Shown piece by piece: positions 27,908 through 35,998 of a stretch of 64,000 nt of DNA. How positions within the stretch are numbered: position 1 is the first letter of the stretch; every line of letters begins with the position of its first letter. Below the pieces are notes generated by a model. The model was not told the DNA's origin. It saw only the letters and a program-made list of their open reading frames with translations, and did not search any database. The DNA is from Ruminococcaceae bacterium UBA1730 (GTDB taxonomy: Bacteria > Bacillota > Clostridia > Oscillospirales > Acutalibacteraceae), in NCBI GenBank assembly GCA_002315935.1, contig DCII01000032.1, positions 4,157-68,156 on the forward strand. The letters are read 5' to 3'. Both the position numbers and the translations under genes were made by a program.

Positions 27908-29349
27908 TTTCTTGCCTCCGCTTTTTCCGAAAGCAGATTTCTGACAATTTCTCTTTCGTCATAATGAATTTTGCCTGTTGAAAGAATCTGATAGGTTTCG
28001 TGACCCTTGCCTGCAAGCACGATAACATCGCCGTCTTTGGCAGAATTCAGAGCTTTTCTGATTGCCTCGGTGCGGTCAGGCTCAACAATGAGCTTTGACG
28101 GATGCTTCGAAACGCCTTCAAGTATGTCATTTATAATTTCATCGGGATTTTCGCTTCTCGGATTATCCGAGGTGATAACGGCAACATCCGAAAGCTCCGT
28201 TCCGATTCTGCCCATAATCGGTCGTTTTGTTTTGTCTCTGTCTCCGCCGCAACCGAAAACGCTGATAACCTTGCCCTCGGTGATTTCTCTGACGGTCGAA
28301 AGAACATTTTCAAGTCCATCGGGCGAATGAGCATAGTCAATGATAACCGTATATGGAGTGTCGGTTGCAACAACCTCCATCCTGCCGGGAACTCCCGTGC
28401 ATTCTGCCATTGCCTCAACAACGCTTCTGAAATCAAATCCCATTTCAACGAGACACACAGCCGCACCCATTGAATTATAAACCGAGAATTCGCCGGGAAC
28501 CGCAAATTTAACTCTCGCAATATCGCTACTGCTGACAAGCTCATATTTGACGCCCGAAGCAGTTACCTTGATATTCTTTGCAGTATAATCGGAATCATCC
28601 TTCTTAACGGAAAAAGTTACATTTCTGCATCCGGTATTCTGCATCATATAACCCGAAGCATCATCATCCTCATTCATTATTGCAAGCGATGAATTCTCAA
28701 AAAGAATATGCTTTGCCGCCATATAGTTTTCGAATGAACCGTGATAATCAAGATGGTCTCTCGTGAGATTAGTGAAGATAGCGGCTTCAAAATGAATGCC
28801 GTCAACTCTCCGCTGGTCAAGAGCCTGCGAAGAAACCTCCATAACGCAGAATTCGCATTCAGCCTTTACCATTTCGTCAAACAGACCGAAAAGCTCAAGG
28901 CAATCCGGAGTTGTTAATGAAGCTGTGTATTCCTTATCGCCGACTATATTCTTGACCGTGCCGATAAGACCTGTTTTATGTCCGAGCTTTTCGAGCATGG
29001 ATTTAAGAATAAAGCAAGAGGTTGTTTTTCCGTTTGTGCCCGTCACGCCGATAATGCGAAGCTTCTTTTCGGGATGTTCAAAATATGCGGCACAGAGCTT
29101 CGTATATGCACTTCTTGTGTTTTCAACAAGAATCTGGTTTTCAAGCCCCATATCCTTCTGAACAACAACCGCCGCCGCACCCTTTTCAAGTGCTTCAGCC
29201 GCCTTTGTGTGACCGTCAAATCTTTTTCCTTCTATGCAAACGAAAATGCAGTTTTCACAGATTTTCGCCGAATTATCCGTTATTATGCTTATTTCTCTGT
29301 CGCAATCAAGGCTCACGCCAAGCTCTGCGGCAAGAATACTGAGTTTCAT
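27904..29349 (-). CDS. murE: UDP-MurNAc-tripeptide synthetase, meso-DAP type
   Basis: Adds the third residue of the peptidoglycan stem peptide. It has 481 residues, with the ATP loop GVTGTNGKTT at 101-110. The amino-acid-selecting motif is DNPRSENP (Asp395-Asn-Pro-Arg398); the DNPR form indicates meso-diaminopimelate rather than lysine, so the wall is DAP-type. The stop overlaps the murF start by four bases. Confidence 0.96.
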   Translation of the reverse strand: MKLSILAAELGVSLDCDREISIITDNSAKICENCIFVCIEGKRFDGHTKAAEALEKGAAAVVVQKDMGLENQILVENTRSAYTKLCAAYFEHPEKKLRIIGVTGTNGKTTSCFILKSMLEKLGHKTGLIGTVKNIVGDKEYTASLTTPDCLELFGLFDEMVKAECEFCVMEVSSQALDQRRVDGIHFEAAIFTNLTRDHLDYHGSFENYMAAKHILFENSSLAIMNEDDDASGYMMQNTGCRNVTFSVKKDDSDYTAKNIKVTASGVKYELVSSSDIARVKFAVPGEFSVYNSMGAAVCLVEMGFDFRSVVEAMAECTGVPGRMEVVATDTPYTVIIDYAHSPDGLENVLSTVREITEGKVISVFGCGGDRDKTKRPIMGRIGTELSDVAVITSDNPRSENPDEIINDILEGVSKHPSKLIVEPDRTEAIRKALNSAKDGDVIVLAGKGHETYQILSTGKIHYDEREIVRNLLSEKAEARK

Positions 29350-29361
29350 TTCGTTATCTCC

Positions 29362-31728
29362 TTAATCTGCGTAATCGCTTACTCCCGTATTAGACATGAA
29401 GTAAACCGTAACCGTTCTGCCGTATTCAACAGTTTCGCCAGCCTCAACGCTCTGTTCATAGGAAACAAGCTCACTGCTGTTAAGCACATTGCCGGAAATC
29501 TTGACATTCAATCCGAGCGAATGAGCATATTTATTCACCTGATTCGGCGTCATTCCGTTGAAATTCGGAACCTCAACCATAAGCCTTTCGGCTTCTGCTT
29601 CGGTATAAAGCACAACAACTCCGCCGCTCTGCATTGACTGGGTTGCCGCCGGAACCTGAATGGCAACCTTTTCGCCGGAGCCGGAGGTCTTGACGGTAAA
29701 GCCCTCTTTTTCGAGAAGCTTCCTTGCTTCGTCAACATCAGTTCCCACAACATTCGGAGCAACCGTGTCAAGCTCTTCAAGCTCCTCCTCGGAATACTGC
29801 CTTTCAACGCCGAGATATTCAAGCGTTTTTTCAACTATCTTTGCCGCAACGGGAGTACAGATTGTGCCGCCGTTTATGTTTGTTACAGGGTCATCAACTA
29901 TAACAAGAACTGCAATTTCAGGGTCATTCTCCGGAGCGAAGCATCCGAAGGAAGCAACATAGTGACCTTCCTTGTTGAGCTTCTGCGATGTTCCCGTTTT
30001 GCCGGCAACTCTGTAACCCGAAACATAGGCATTTTTTCCCGTTCCGTCAGTTACAACCGATTCCATCATTTTCGAAACCGTCTCGGCTGTCTCCTTCGAA
30101 ATAACCTGCCTTCTGACTGTCGGCTCCGTTTCCTTCACAACATTGCCGCTCCTGTCAAGCTCCTTTGCAACAACATAGGGCTTCATGAGGTAGCCGCCGT
30201 TTGCAATTGCACTTATTGCGGTAATCATCTGAATCGGAGTAACCTGGAAGGACTGACCGAATGACGAGCTTGAAAGCTCAACTATTCCCATGGTGTCAAG
30301 CGTATGATAGTTAACTCCGCCTACGGGCATCGTTTCGGCAGGAAGGTCAATTCCGGTTTTTTCGGTAAACCCGAACGCTTCAAAATACTGATAGAATTTT
30401 TCAACCCCGAGCTTCTGACCGACCGTTATGAAGAACGGGTTGCAGGAATTCATAAGACCGTGCTCAAGGTCCTGCGTTCCGTGACCTGAATGGTTATGGC
30501 ATTTGATTGTTCTGTCTGCAACCTGAATCTTTCCGTAGCAGGTGTATGTGAATTCCGGAGTTATAACATTTTCTTCAAGAGCCGCAGAGGCGGTGATAAT
30601 CTTGAAAACAGAACCCGGGTCATAAATATCACTGACTATGAAATTTCTCCATTGCTTGTAAAGCTTCTTGTTTGTAATAGTCTGTTTTCTTGCGGCAATT
30701 CTTTCTTCAACCGTTCCGTATTTATCGTTGATTTCCTTATGCTCGCTTTCGGTCAGCTCATCGGTATTCTCGTCCTCGGCTTCCTTTGCAATTTTCTCCT
30801 TAACATCATCGTCAAGAGCCTGCGGATTATTCAAATCGAAATCCTCTTCGCAGGCCATTGCAAGAATTGCACCTGTTTTGACATTCATAACAACGCCGTA
30901 GGCTCCTGCTCCGAGGCTGTCCTTATAGAGCTGTTTTATGTCATCCTCAACATACCGCTGAATAACCTCATCAATCGTCAGCACAAGGCTGTTACCCTGA
31001 ACGGGGTCATAAACATTCTGAAATTCTTCATTCATTTTGCCGTTGAGACCGTTCTGAGCAGTAACAATTCTGCCAGGGGTTCCCGTCAGACTTGTGTCAT
31101 ATTTCAGCTCAACGCCTGCTCTTCCTATATCGTCCGCACCGGTGAAGCCGATAACCGCAGAAGCAAGAGAACCGTATGGATAATATCTCTTCACATCGGG
31201 GTCAATTCCTATTGCCGTGCCGAATGAAATCTTCTTCGTCTTGGTAACTGTTTCGCCGTCGGCATTCGTTGTCTGATACGGTATCTCCGCCTTCTCATTG
31301 AGAAGAGCATTTATTTCTTCTTTTTCGGCATATTCAATCTGTCTTTTGATAACGAGATAGGCATATTTTGATTTATCTGCTTTTTCTCTGATATTCGCTT
31401 CGTCAACGCCGGTAATTTCCGAAAGTCTCTTGCAGACTGCATCCTTAAAGGCTTCATCCTCAATCGCATTCGGCTTTATGTAAACCTTCCAGACCGATGC
31501 ACTCTGTGCAAGCACCGTTCCATTGGTATCATAGATAACTCCGCGTTCTGCGGCAATTTCCGTATCATGAAGCTGATTTTTTTCAGCCTCGCTTTTGTAT
31601 TGTTCGCTGTCAACGAGCTGAATTCTGAAAAGGTTGGCGGCAGGGAAACCGAAAAGCACAACTGCAACTATCAGAAAAACTATAACCGCTCTGCGGAAGA
31701 GCTTTCTTCTCGGCGAAATCTTTTCCAA
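29362..31728 (-). CDS. Division/spore penicillin-binding protein with two PASTA domains
   Basis: Class B transpeptidase (PBP2B/SpoVD type) of 788 residues. A short cytoplasmic segment and one membrane helix (about 10-30) are followed by the dimerisation domain (AERGVIYDTNGTVLA). The transpeptidase motifs are SVFK with nucleophile about Ser373, SCN at 428-430 and KTG at 577-579. Two PASTA repeats complete the C-terminus (from about 665 and 725). SpoVD and clostridial division PBPs share this layout; only one such gene is present here, so it may serve division, sporulation or both. The start is TTG after AAAGGAT, since an in-frame stop lies just upstream and the nearby ATGs are out of frame. 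Confidence 0.92.
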   Translation of the reverse strand: MEKISPRRKLFRRAVIVFLIVAVVLFGFPAANLFRIQLVDSEQYKSEAEKNQLHDTEIAAERGVIYDTNGTVLAQSASVWKVYIKPNAIEDEAFKDAVCKRLSEITGVDEANIREKADKSKYAYLVIKRQIEYAEKEEINALLNEKAEIPYQTTNADGETVTKTKKISFGTAIGIDPDVKRYYPYGSLASAVIGFTGADDIGRAGVELKYDTSLTGTPGRIVTAQNGLNGKMNEEFQNVYDPVQGNSLVLTIDEVIQRYVEDDIKQLYKDSLGAGAYGVVMNVKTGAILAMACEEDFDLNNPQALDDDVKEKIAKEAEDENTDELTESEHKEINDKYGTVEERIAARKQTITNKKLYKQWRNFIVSDIYDPGSVFKIITASAALEENVITPEFTYTCYGKIQVADRTIKCHNHSGHGTQDLEHGLMNSCNPFFITVGQKLGVEKFYQYFEAFGFTEKTGIDLPAETMPVGGVNYHTLDTMGIVELSSSSFGQSFQVTPIQMITAISAIANGGYLMKPYVVAKELDRSGNVVKETEPTVRRQVISKETAETVSKMMESVVTDGTGKNAYVSGYRVAGKTGTSQKLNKEGHYVASFGCFAPENDPEIAVLVIVDDPVTNINGGTICTPVAAKIVEKTLEYLGVERQYSEEELEELDTVAPNVVGTDVDEARKLLEKEGFTVKTSGSGEKVAIQVPAATQSMQSGGVVVLYTEAEAERLMVEVPNFNGMTPNQVNKYAHSLGLNVKISGNVLNSSELVSYEQSVEAGETVEYGRTVTVYFMSNTGVSDYAD

Positions 31729-31797
31729 AGTTCATCAATCCTTTCATAAATTCGACATTTGACCGCATATTTTTATTTTATATATAAAAAATCTTAT

Positions 31798-31822
31798 CCC
31801 GAGACCCTAAAAAGGTCACGGG
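31798..31822 (-). terminator. Possible attenuator hairpin between ftsL and the PBP gene
   Basis: CCCG/CGGG (31798-31801, 31819-31822) and GACC/GGTC (31803-31806, 31814-31817) form a stem with one A-A mismatch. On the minus strand T6 follows seven bases later. It could partly end transcription ahead of the PBP gene. Confidence 0.35.
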
Positions 31823-31878
31823 AGAACGAAAAATCACATAACGATTCTATGTATTCCGTATTATTTTTATGCACGGAT

Positions 31879-32367
31879 TTATCTTTTCTCCGATTTCACG
31901 GCAGGTGCTTTTCCGTTGGCAATAACCACCTCATCGGAAGATTTATCCTCGAAATAATGAATCTGATAACGCTCAAGCTTATGCATTCCGAGCACATCGG
32001 TTGCATAGGCTTCAACCTTTTCTCTTGAAACGGCAGAGCTTAGCTGATTGCGAAGCCTCGTGTTTTCGCTCTCGGCATCATTAATCATATCTTCAAGCTT
32101 TGAAGCTTCCTTATCAAGAGATTCAATGTTTATTCTCGTCAGCAAAATTCCCGCAAACAGAGCGAGAAGAACAGCCGCAATCGTAAAAATTCTGACGGTC
32201 CGCATAACAGTTCCGAGAGAATTCCTTCTGACGGAAACCGATGCCCTGCCACTATTCTGTTTTTTCTGCGGCTGAGCCTGCGGAACCTCATATTGAGGTT
32301 CAGGTATCTTTATTGCAGGAACGGCATATGAAAGGTCATATGCTTCGGTTCGGTTGTAATTTGCCAT
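31879..32367 (-). CDS. ftsL: FtsL-like division protein
   Basis: Small bitopic divisome protein of 162 residues. It has a Pro/Gln-rich cytoplasmic N-terminus (about 60 residues), a basic stretch, one membrane helix (about 73-92) and an extracytoplasmic coiled coil (NIESLDKEASKLEDMINDAE). The layout and its place between rsmH and the PBP identify it; sequence conservation in FtsL is always low. The cytoplasmic tail is longer than in B. subtilis FtsL. Confidence 0.8.
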   Translation of the reverse strand: MANYNRTEAYDLSYAVPAIKIPEPQYEVPQAQPQKKQNSGRASVSVRRNSLGTVMRTVRIFTIAAVLLALFAGILLTRINIESLDKEASKLEDMINDAESENTRLRNQLSSAVSREKVEAYATDVLGMHKLERYQIHYFEDKSSDEVVIANGKAPAVKSEKR

Positions 32368-32398
32368 CCTGCGTTTCCTCCGTCAGTATTTTTAAAAT

Positions 32399-33331
32399 TC
32401 AAAGCTTTTCGGCAGTCCTTAATCTCGCACTTCTGCATCTCGGATTTTCTTCAAGCTCATTTTCACTCGGTGCAACAGCCTTGAAGACCTTTGCCTTCGG
32501 CGTTTTTCCGCATACGCAGACCGGAAAACTTCTCGGGCAGGTGCATCCCTTTGAAAGAGGCGTCAGAGCCTGCTTAACCGTTCTGTCTTCAAGCGAATGG
32601 AAGGTGATAATGCTCACTCTTCCTCCGGGCTTCAGGCAGTCAAACATATCCGAAACGGCGTCACCGAGGCCGTCAAGCTCGCCGTTGACATAAATTCTGA
32701 TTGCCTGAAAGGTTTTTCTTGCCGGATGCCCGTCTCTCCTTGCGGCGGCAGGCATTGCGGACTTGATAATTTCAGAAAGCTCAAGAGTTGTCTCAATCGG
32801 CTTGGTCTGCCTTGCTCTGACTATTGCTCTTGAGATGGATGGAGCAAATTTTTCTTCTCCGTATTCGCTGATAATTTTCATCAGCTCCTGCTGAGAGAGT
32901 GTGTTAACCACATCAGCCGCACTCATGCCTTCCTTGCTCATACGCATATCGAGCGGTGCATCATGATGGAACGAAAAGCCCCGCTCCGGTTCATCAAGCT
33001 GATGAGAGCTTACTCCGAGATCGGCAAGGACTCCATCCACAGCATCAATGCCGATCTCTCCGAGTAGCCTTTTAATGTCAAAGAAATTGCCGTGTACAAT
33101 TGTTACCCACTGCATATCTCTGAATTTGTTCTGTAAATTTTCTATTGCTTCCGGGTCTCTGTCAATCGCAATAAGTCTTCCGCCTGAAAGCTTCTTTGCA
33201 ATTGCCATCGAATGTCCGCCGCCGCCCGACGTACAGTCAACATAAACTCCGTCAGGCTTCACATTAAGAGACTCTATTGTTTCTTCAAAAAGAACAGGAA
33301 TATGATGAAATCCAGCAGCTTCGCTCATCAT
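32399..33331 (-). CDS. rsmH: 16S rRNA (cytosine1402-N4)-methyltransferase
   Basis: S-adenosylmethionine-dependent methyltransferase acting on C1402 of 16S rRNA, 310 residues. The SAM-binding motif is VDCTSGGGGHS, and FHSLEDRTVKQ lies near the C-terminus; both are typical of RsmH/MraW. The first ATG overlaps the mraZ stop (ATGATG); the second ATG, three bases later, has the better distance to AGGAGG. Second gene of the dcw cluster. Confidence 0.96.
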   Translation of the reverse strand: MMSEAAGFHHIPVLFEETIESLNVKPDGVYVDCTSGGGGHSMAIAKKLSGGRLIAIDRDPEAIENLQNKFRDMQWVTIVHGNFFDIKRLLGEIGIDAVDGVLADLGVSSHQLDEPERGFSFHHDAPLDMRMSKEGMSAADVVNTLSQQELMKIISEYGEEKFAPSISRAIVRARQTKPIETTLELSEIIKSAMPAAARRDGHPARKTFQAIRIYVNGELDGLGDAVSDMFDCLKPGGRVSIITFHSLEDRTVKQALTPLSKGCTCPRSFPVCVCGKTPKAKVFKAVAPSENELEENPRCRSARLRTAEKL

Positions 33332-33765
33332 CTGTTCCTCCTGGGAGTAAGACTTATCTTCTTGAAGTCAGCCTTCTTCTTGCAGCGTTCATTCCAGTTC
33401 TCTTCAAGCCACAGCTCAATTCTGTTATTCGCACCGATAACAAGCACATCCTCGTTAAGCTGGGCATATTCCTTGTAATCATCCTTGAGGGTAATTCTTC
33501 CCGATTTGTCAACAGACGCCATTTCGGAGGTGTCTGCAATGGTACGCTCTGCTTCGATAAGCTCGTCAGCTTCAAACGAATCCGTAACCATATCCATAAA
33601 TCTGCCCCATTCTTCCTCCGAATAAATCAGAAGGCATGGGTCTTCCTGAACGGATTTGAGTATGTAAACCGTCTGACCGAGCCCGTCTCTGAAAGAAGGA
33701 GGAATAGACATTCTGTTTACCTGGTCAAACTTTCTGCGTTCTTTTCCGGCAAAATATGTCGCCAT
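33328..33765 (-). CDS. mraZ: Transcriptional regulator MraZ
   Basis: DNA-binding protein of 145 residues with two AbrB-like halves, each with the family DxxGR-type core (VNRMSIPPSFRD and VDKSGRITL). MraZ typically binds short direct repeats in front of its own operon and tunes expression of the dcw genes. A matching four-repeat array lies just upstream (33796-33827). The ATG follows GGAGGAGGAG. Confidence 0.95.
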   Translation of the reverse strand: MATYFAGKERRKFDQVNRMSIPPSFRDGLGQTVYILKSVQEDPCLLIYSEEEWGRFMDMVTDSFEADELIEAERTIADTSEMASVDKSGRITLKDDYKEYAQLNEDVLVIGANNRIELWLEENWNERCKKKADFKKISLTPRRNR

Positions 33766-33795
33766 TCAGCTCCTCCTCCTTTCATCGCACGTTTA

Positions 33796-33827
33796 CCATT
33801 TTTGTCCTTTTGTCCCCTTTAGTCCCC
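33796..33827 (-). promoter_or_regulatory. Candidate MraZ operator: four direct repeats, 10-bp period
   Basis: Read on the minus strand, G-runs start at exactly 33827 (GGGGAC), 33817 (GGGGAC), 33807 (GGACAA) and 33797 (GGTAAA), one every 10 bases. The array sits between the mraZ transcription start and its start codon. MraZ of other bacteria binds G-rich direct repeats with the same period. Confidence 0.6.
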
Positions 33828-33841
33828 TAAGGTTCACAGTC

Positions 33842-33870
33842 ATTATAATTGCAGTCAAAAAATAAATCAA
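33842..33870 (-). promoter_or_regulatory. Promoter of the dcw cluster (mraZ)
   Basis: On the minus strand: TTGATT (33870-33865), a 17-base spacer and TATAAT (33847-33842). Transcription would start near 33835, just before the repeat array. Confidence 0.65.
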
Positions 33871-33923
33871 GTGTTTTTTCAAAAAAAATTAAATTTTTTC
33901 CCCGTTTTTTCCGCTTTTTTTCG

Positions 33924-34784
33924 TCAGGAAGTGAGCATAATCAGGTCTTCTGCACTGATTTCAGGCTGTAAAGCACGGTTAATTGCAAGCGATGTCAACT
34001 TTGCGGCGTGTTCAATCATCAGATCAACCTCTCTCGGAGTCACCATCATTCCGCTCTGCGGACAGTTGAAGGATTCGCCACCGGCAAAATCCGAAACAAG
34101 GGTTGCGGCATCAACAACAGTTGGCACTCCTATCGCAATAACAGGCACTCCTATTGTCTTTTCGTTAATCTCGGAACGGGAGCTTCCGACCCCTGAGCCG
34201 GGAGTTATTCCGGTGCTGCACATCTGAACGGTATTTCCGAGCCTTTCAACGCTTCTTGCCGCAAGAGCATCTATCGTTATGACCGCCGCAGGATTAAGCT
34301 GATTAACAAGAGCTTTTATAATTTCCCCGGCCTCTGCTCCGGTGTTGCCGAGAACTCCTGTTGAAAATGCACATACGCTTCTCAAAGCGTTCAGACCCGT
34401 TTCCTTAAGCAGCTCACCCTTGATGTGTCTCGTTGCGAATATCATTTCGGCACATTTCGGTCCGAGTGCATCAGGCGTAATTGATGAATTTCCGAGACCT
34501 GCAACAAGAATTGTGCCTTTTTCGGGAATCAACGAAGAAATTTCGTGAGCAATTGTTTCAAGCTCCTCCCCTATAAACTGTGCGTGCTTCGCAAGGGGAA
34601 GCGTTTCGGCGGTAATATATTTTCCGATTGGTTTTCCAATCAGCCTTGCACCGTCTTCATCAGTCACTTCTATTCGTGTTATCCTTGCATTTCCGACTGA
34701 AAAGCTCTCGCTCGTTACTCCACGGAGCGAATTAATATCTGAATTCTCGCATTTTTCGAGTGCAAGATCGGTTCTTATCTCCAT
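33924..34784 (-). CDS. gpr: Spore endopeptidase GPR
   Basis: Germination protease that degrades small acid-soluble spore proteins when spores germinate; made in the forespore as an inactive precursor. It has 286 residues, shorter than Bacillus GPR (about 370) but usual for Clostridia. Conserved GLGNSSITPDALGPKCAE and the ITIDALAARS segment carry the conserved aspartates of this family; GITPGSGVGSSR follows. It is divergent from rpsT, an arrangement also seen in Bacillus. AAGAGGT precedes the ATG at a longish distance. I could not assign a forespore promoter with confidence. Confidence 0.94.
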   Translation of the reverse strand: MEIRTDLALEKCENSDINSLRGVTSESFSVGNARITRIEVTDEDGARLIGKPIGKYITAETLPLAKHAQFIGEELETIAHEISSLIPEKGTILVAGLGNSSITPDALGPKCAEMIFATRHIKGELLKETGLNALRSVCAFSTGVLGNTGAEAGEIIKALVNQLNPAAVITIDALAARSVERLGNTVQMCSTGITPGSGVGSSRSEINEKTIGVPVIAIGVPTVVDAATLVSDFAGGESFNCPQSGMMVTPREVDLMIEHAAKLTSLAINRALQPEISAEDLIMLTS

Positions 34785-34864
34785 ATTTTAAAATACCTCT
34801 TGATTTTTTCTGAAAAATTTAGTATTATTAGTTGCAAAACATTATCACAATTTTCAAAAACCTA

Positions 34865-34893
34865 TTGCAATTGAGAAAAAAGTGTGGTAACAT
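34865..34893 (+). promoter_or_regulatory. Promoter of rpsT
   Basis: TTGCAA (34865-34870), a 17-base spacer and TAACAT (34888-34893), about 30 bases before the start codon. Confidence 0.5.
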
Positions 34894-34925
34894 ATTGACC
34901 TGTATTGAAGAAGGAGGTGTCGTTA

Positions 34926-35177
34926 ATGCCTAACATCAAGTCCGCAAAGAAGAGAGTTATCGTCAACAAGACCAGAGCAGCAAGAAACAAGTCAAGAAAC
35001 TCAGCTCTTAAAACCGCTATCAAAAAGGCTCATGCTGCTGTTGAGGCCAATGCTCCCGAAAAGGAAGCACTTGTTAAGGAAGCAATCAAAAAGGTTGATC
35101 AGGCTGCTGCAAAGGGTCTTATCCACAAGAACAATGCAGCTCGCAAAAAATCAGCTCTTGCTCTTCTCATTAAATAA
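34926..35177 (+). CDS. rpsT: 30S ribosomal protein S20
   Basis: Small-subunit ribosomal protein of 83 residues that binds 16S rRNA. It is rich in Lys, Arg and Ala, with the family N-terminus MPNIKSAKKRV and C-terminal KGLIHKNNAARKKSAL. ATG 34926 is preceded by AAGGAGGTG; an in-frame start at 34905 would overlap that site and is rejected. Monocistronic, with its own promoter and terminator. Confidence 0.97.
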   Translation: MPNIKSAKKRVIVNKTRAARNKSRNSALKTAIKKAHAAVEANAPEKEALVKEAIKKVDQAAAKGLIHKNNAARKKSALALLIK

Positions 35178-35194
35178 TTGAATCATGCGAAGAA

Positions 35195-35231
35195 AACGGC
35201 CGTGGACAAATTTTTTGTTTCCACGGCTGTT
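35195..35231 (+). terminator. Terminator after rpsT
   Basis: AACGGCCGTGGA (35195-35206) pairs with TCCACGGCTGTT (35220-35231), with one G-U pair. The T-run after it is weak (TTAAGTTATT). Confidence 0.55.
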
Positions 35232-35237
35232 AAGTTA

Positions 35238-35266
35238 TTGACAATCCATTTTCTTTAGGTTATAAT
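35238..35266 (+). promoter_or_regulatory. Perfect consensus promoter for the 55-residue peptide
   Basis: TTGACA (35238-35243), exactly 17 bases, then TATAAT (35261-35266): a perfect housekeeping-sigma consensus. In this window only the tRNA-Leu promoter is as good. Confidence 0.8.
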
Positions 35267-35297
35267 TATGCCATAATATATAAACGGAGGTTTATTT

Positions 35298-35465
35298 ATG
35301 AAGTGCATTAAAAAGGTTATCAAGATAGTAGCTATCGTTCTCGCTGTTGCCGCTGCTGTTGCAGGCATTTATTTTGCAGTCAAGAAATTCCTCGACAAGA
35401 AGAAGGCTGTTGCAGACGAAGAAGCAAACTTCGTTTCATGCTCCTGCTGTGAAGCAAAGGAATAA
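35298..35465 (+). CDS. Small membrane peptide with C-terminal Cys cluster (55 aa)
   Basis: Unrecognised 55-residue protein. A short basic start (MKCIKKVIKI) is followed by one strongly hydrophobic Ala/Val-rich helix (about residues 9-28), a Lys/Glu-rich amphipathic stretch and a tail FVSCSCCEAKE with three cysteines in four positions. A Cys is also present at residue 3. Coding is supported by a GGAGG site seven bases before the ATG, a perfect promoter 30 bases upstream and a hairpin terminator 18 bases after the stop. The single gene forms a complete transcription unit between rpsT and spoVAE. The protein is probably abundant and anchored in the membrane. Function unknown; the Cys cluster could bind metal or form disulfides. 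Confidence 0.75.
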   Translation: MKCIKKVIKIVAIVLAVAAAVAGIYFAVKKFLDKKKAVADEEANFVSCSCCEAKE

Positions 35466-35482
35466 GTTTTCTGAAAAATTTT

Positions 35483-35515
35483 CCCCATCCCTTTCGGATG
35501 GGGATATTTCTTTTA
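35483..35515. terminator. Terminator after the 55-residue peptide gene
   Basis: CCCCATCC (35483-35490), loop CTTTC, GGATGGGG (35496-35503), then ATATTTCTTTTATT. An AAAAATTTT run on the other side lets it also serve spoVAE on the minus strand. Confidence 0.75.
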
Positions 35516-35881
35516 TTCCTTTTCCTTCGGTCTTGTCACAAACGATGCAATAAGTCCGCAGAGCACCGCCGCCGTCACTCCGCCGGCTGAAGCACTCATT
35601 GCACCCGTAAGAATTCCGATTGCTCCCTGCTCCTCTATCGCCTTCTCAATTCCCTTTGCCATGGCGTAGCCGAATCCCGTCAACGGAACTGTTGCTCCGG
35701 CTTCCGCCCATTTTTCAAGAGGCTCATAAAATCCGAGAGCAGTCAGCACAACTCCTGCAACAACAAACGCAACAAGAATTCTGCCCGGTGTAAGCTTTGT
35801 GACATCAATTAATATCTGTCCGATAAGGCAGAATGCTCCGCCTAAAACAAATGCTTTCAGAAAGCTCAAAAATATTTCCAC
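35513..35881 (-). CDS. spoVAE: Stage V sporulation protein AE
   Basis: Membrane protein of the SpoVA complex that moves Ca-dipicolinic acid into the forespore and out during germination. It has about 122 residues and four hydrophobic segments. The family core GGAFCLIGQILID, TKLTPGRILV and GATVPLTGFGYAMAKG is clear. I chose GTG 35881 because AAAGGTGAG lies eight bases before it; an earlier in-frame GTG at 35893 sits inside that site. It stands alone here, without spoVAC or spoVAD next to it. Confidence 0.88.
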   Translation of the reverse strand: MEIFLSFLKAFVLGGAFCLIGQILIDVTKLTPGRILVAFVVAGVVLTALGFYEPLEKWAEAGATVPLTGFGYAMAKGIEKAIEEQGAIGILTGAMSASAGGVTAAVLCGLIASFVTRPKEKE

Positions 35882-35914
35882 GCTGATTCTCACCTTTTTT
35901 GAAGATTAATAATA

Positions 35915-35942
35915 TTGTTCCTGTTTTGAACAAAGATATTCA
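35915..35942. promoter_or_regulatory. Palindrome and possible forespore -35 element before spoVAE
   Basis: TTGTTC (35915-35920) and GAACAA (35928-35933) form an inverted repeat in the spoVAE/acpP divergent gap. On the minus strand TGAATA (35942-35937) fits a sigma-G -35, but no convincing -10 is at the right distance. Confidence 0.25.
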
Positions 35943-35958
35943 TTTTTTTAAAATACTA

Positions 35959-35987
35959 TTGACAAAAGTGAAATTAATTAATATTAT
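35959..35987 (+). promoter_or_regulatory. Promoter of acpP
   Basis: TTGACA (35959-35964), a 17-base spacer and TATTAT (35982-35987). Confidence 0.65.
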
Positions 35988-35998
35988 ATATGCGTGTG

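Noticed and set aside
28978..29637. Plus-strand open frame across the murE/PBP junction
   Set aside because: Lies opposite two certain genes and includes their intergenic stop/start; no motif and no ribosome binding site.
30490..31227. Long plus-strand open frame (245 codons) opposite the PBP gene
   Set aside because: It mirrors the codons of the well-supported PBP gene, has no ribosome binding site and no family resemblance.
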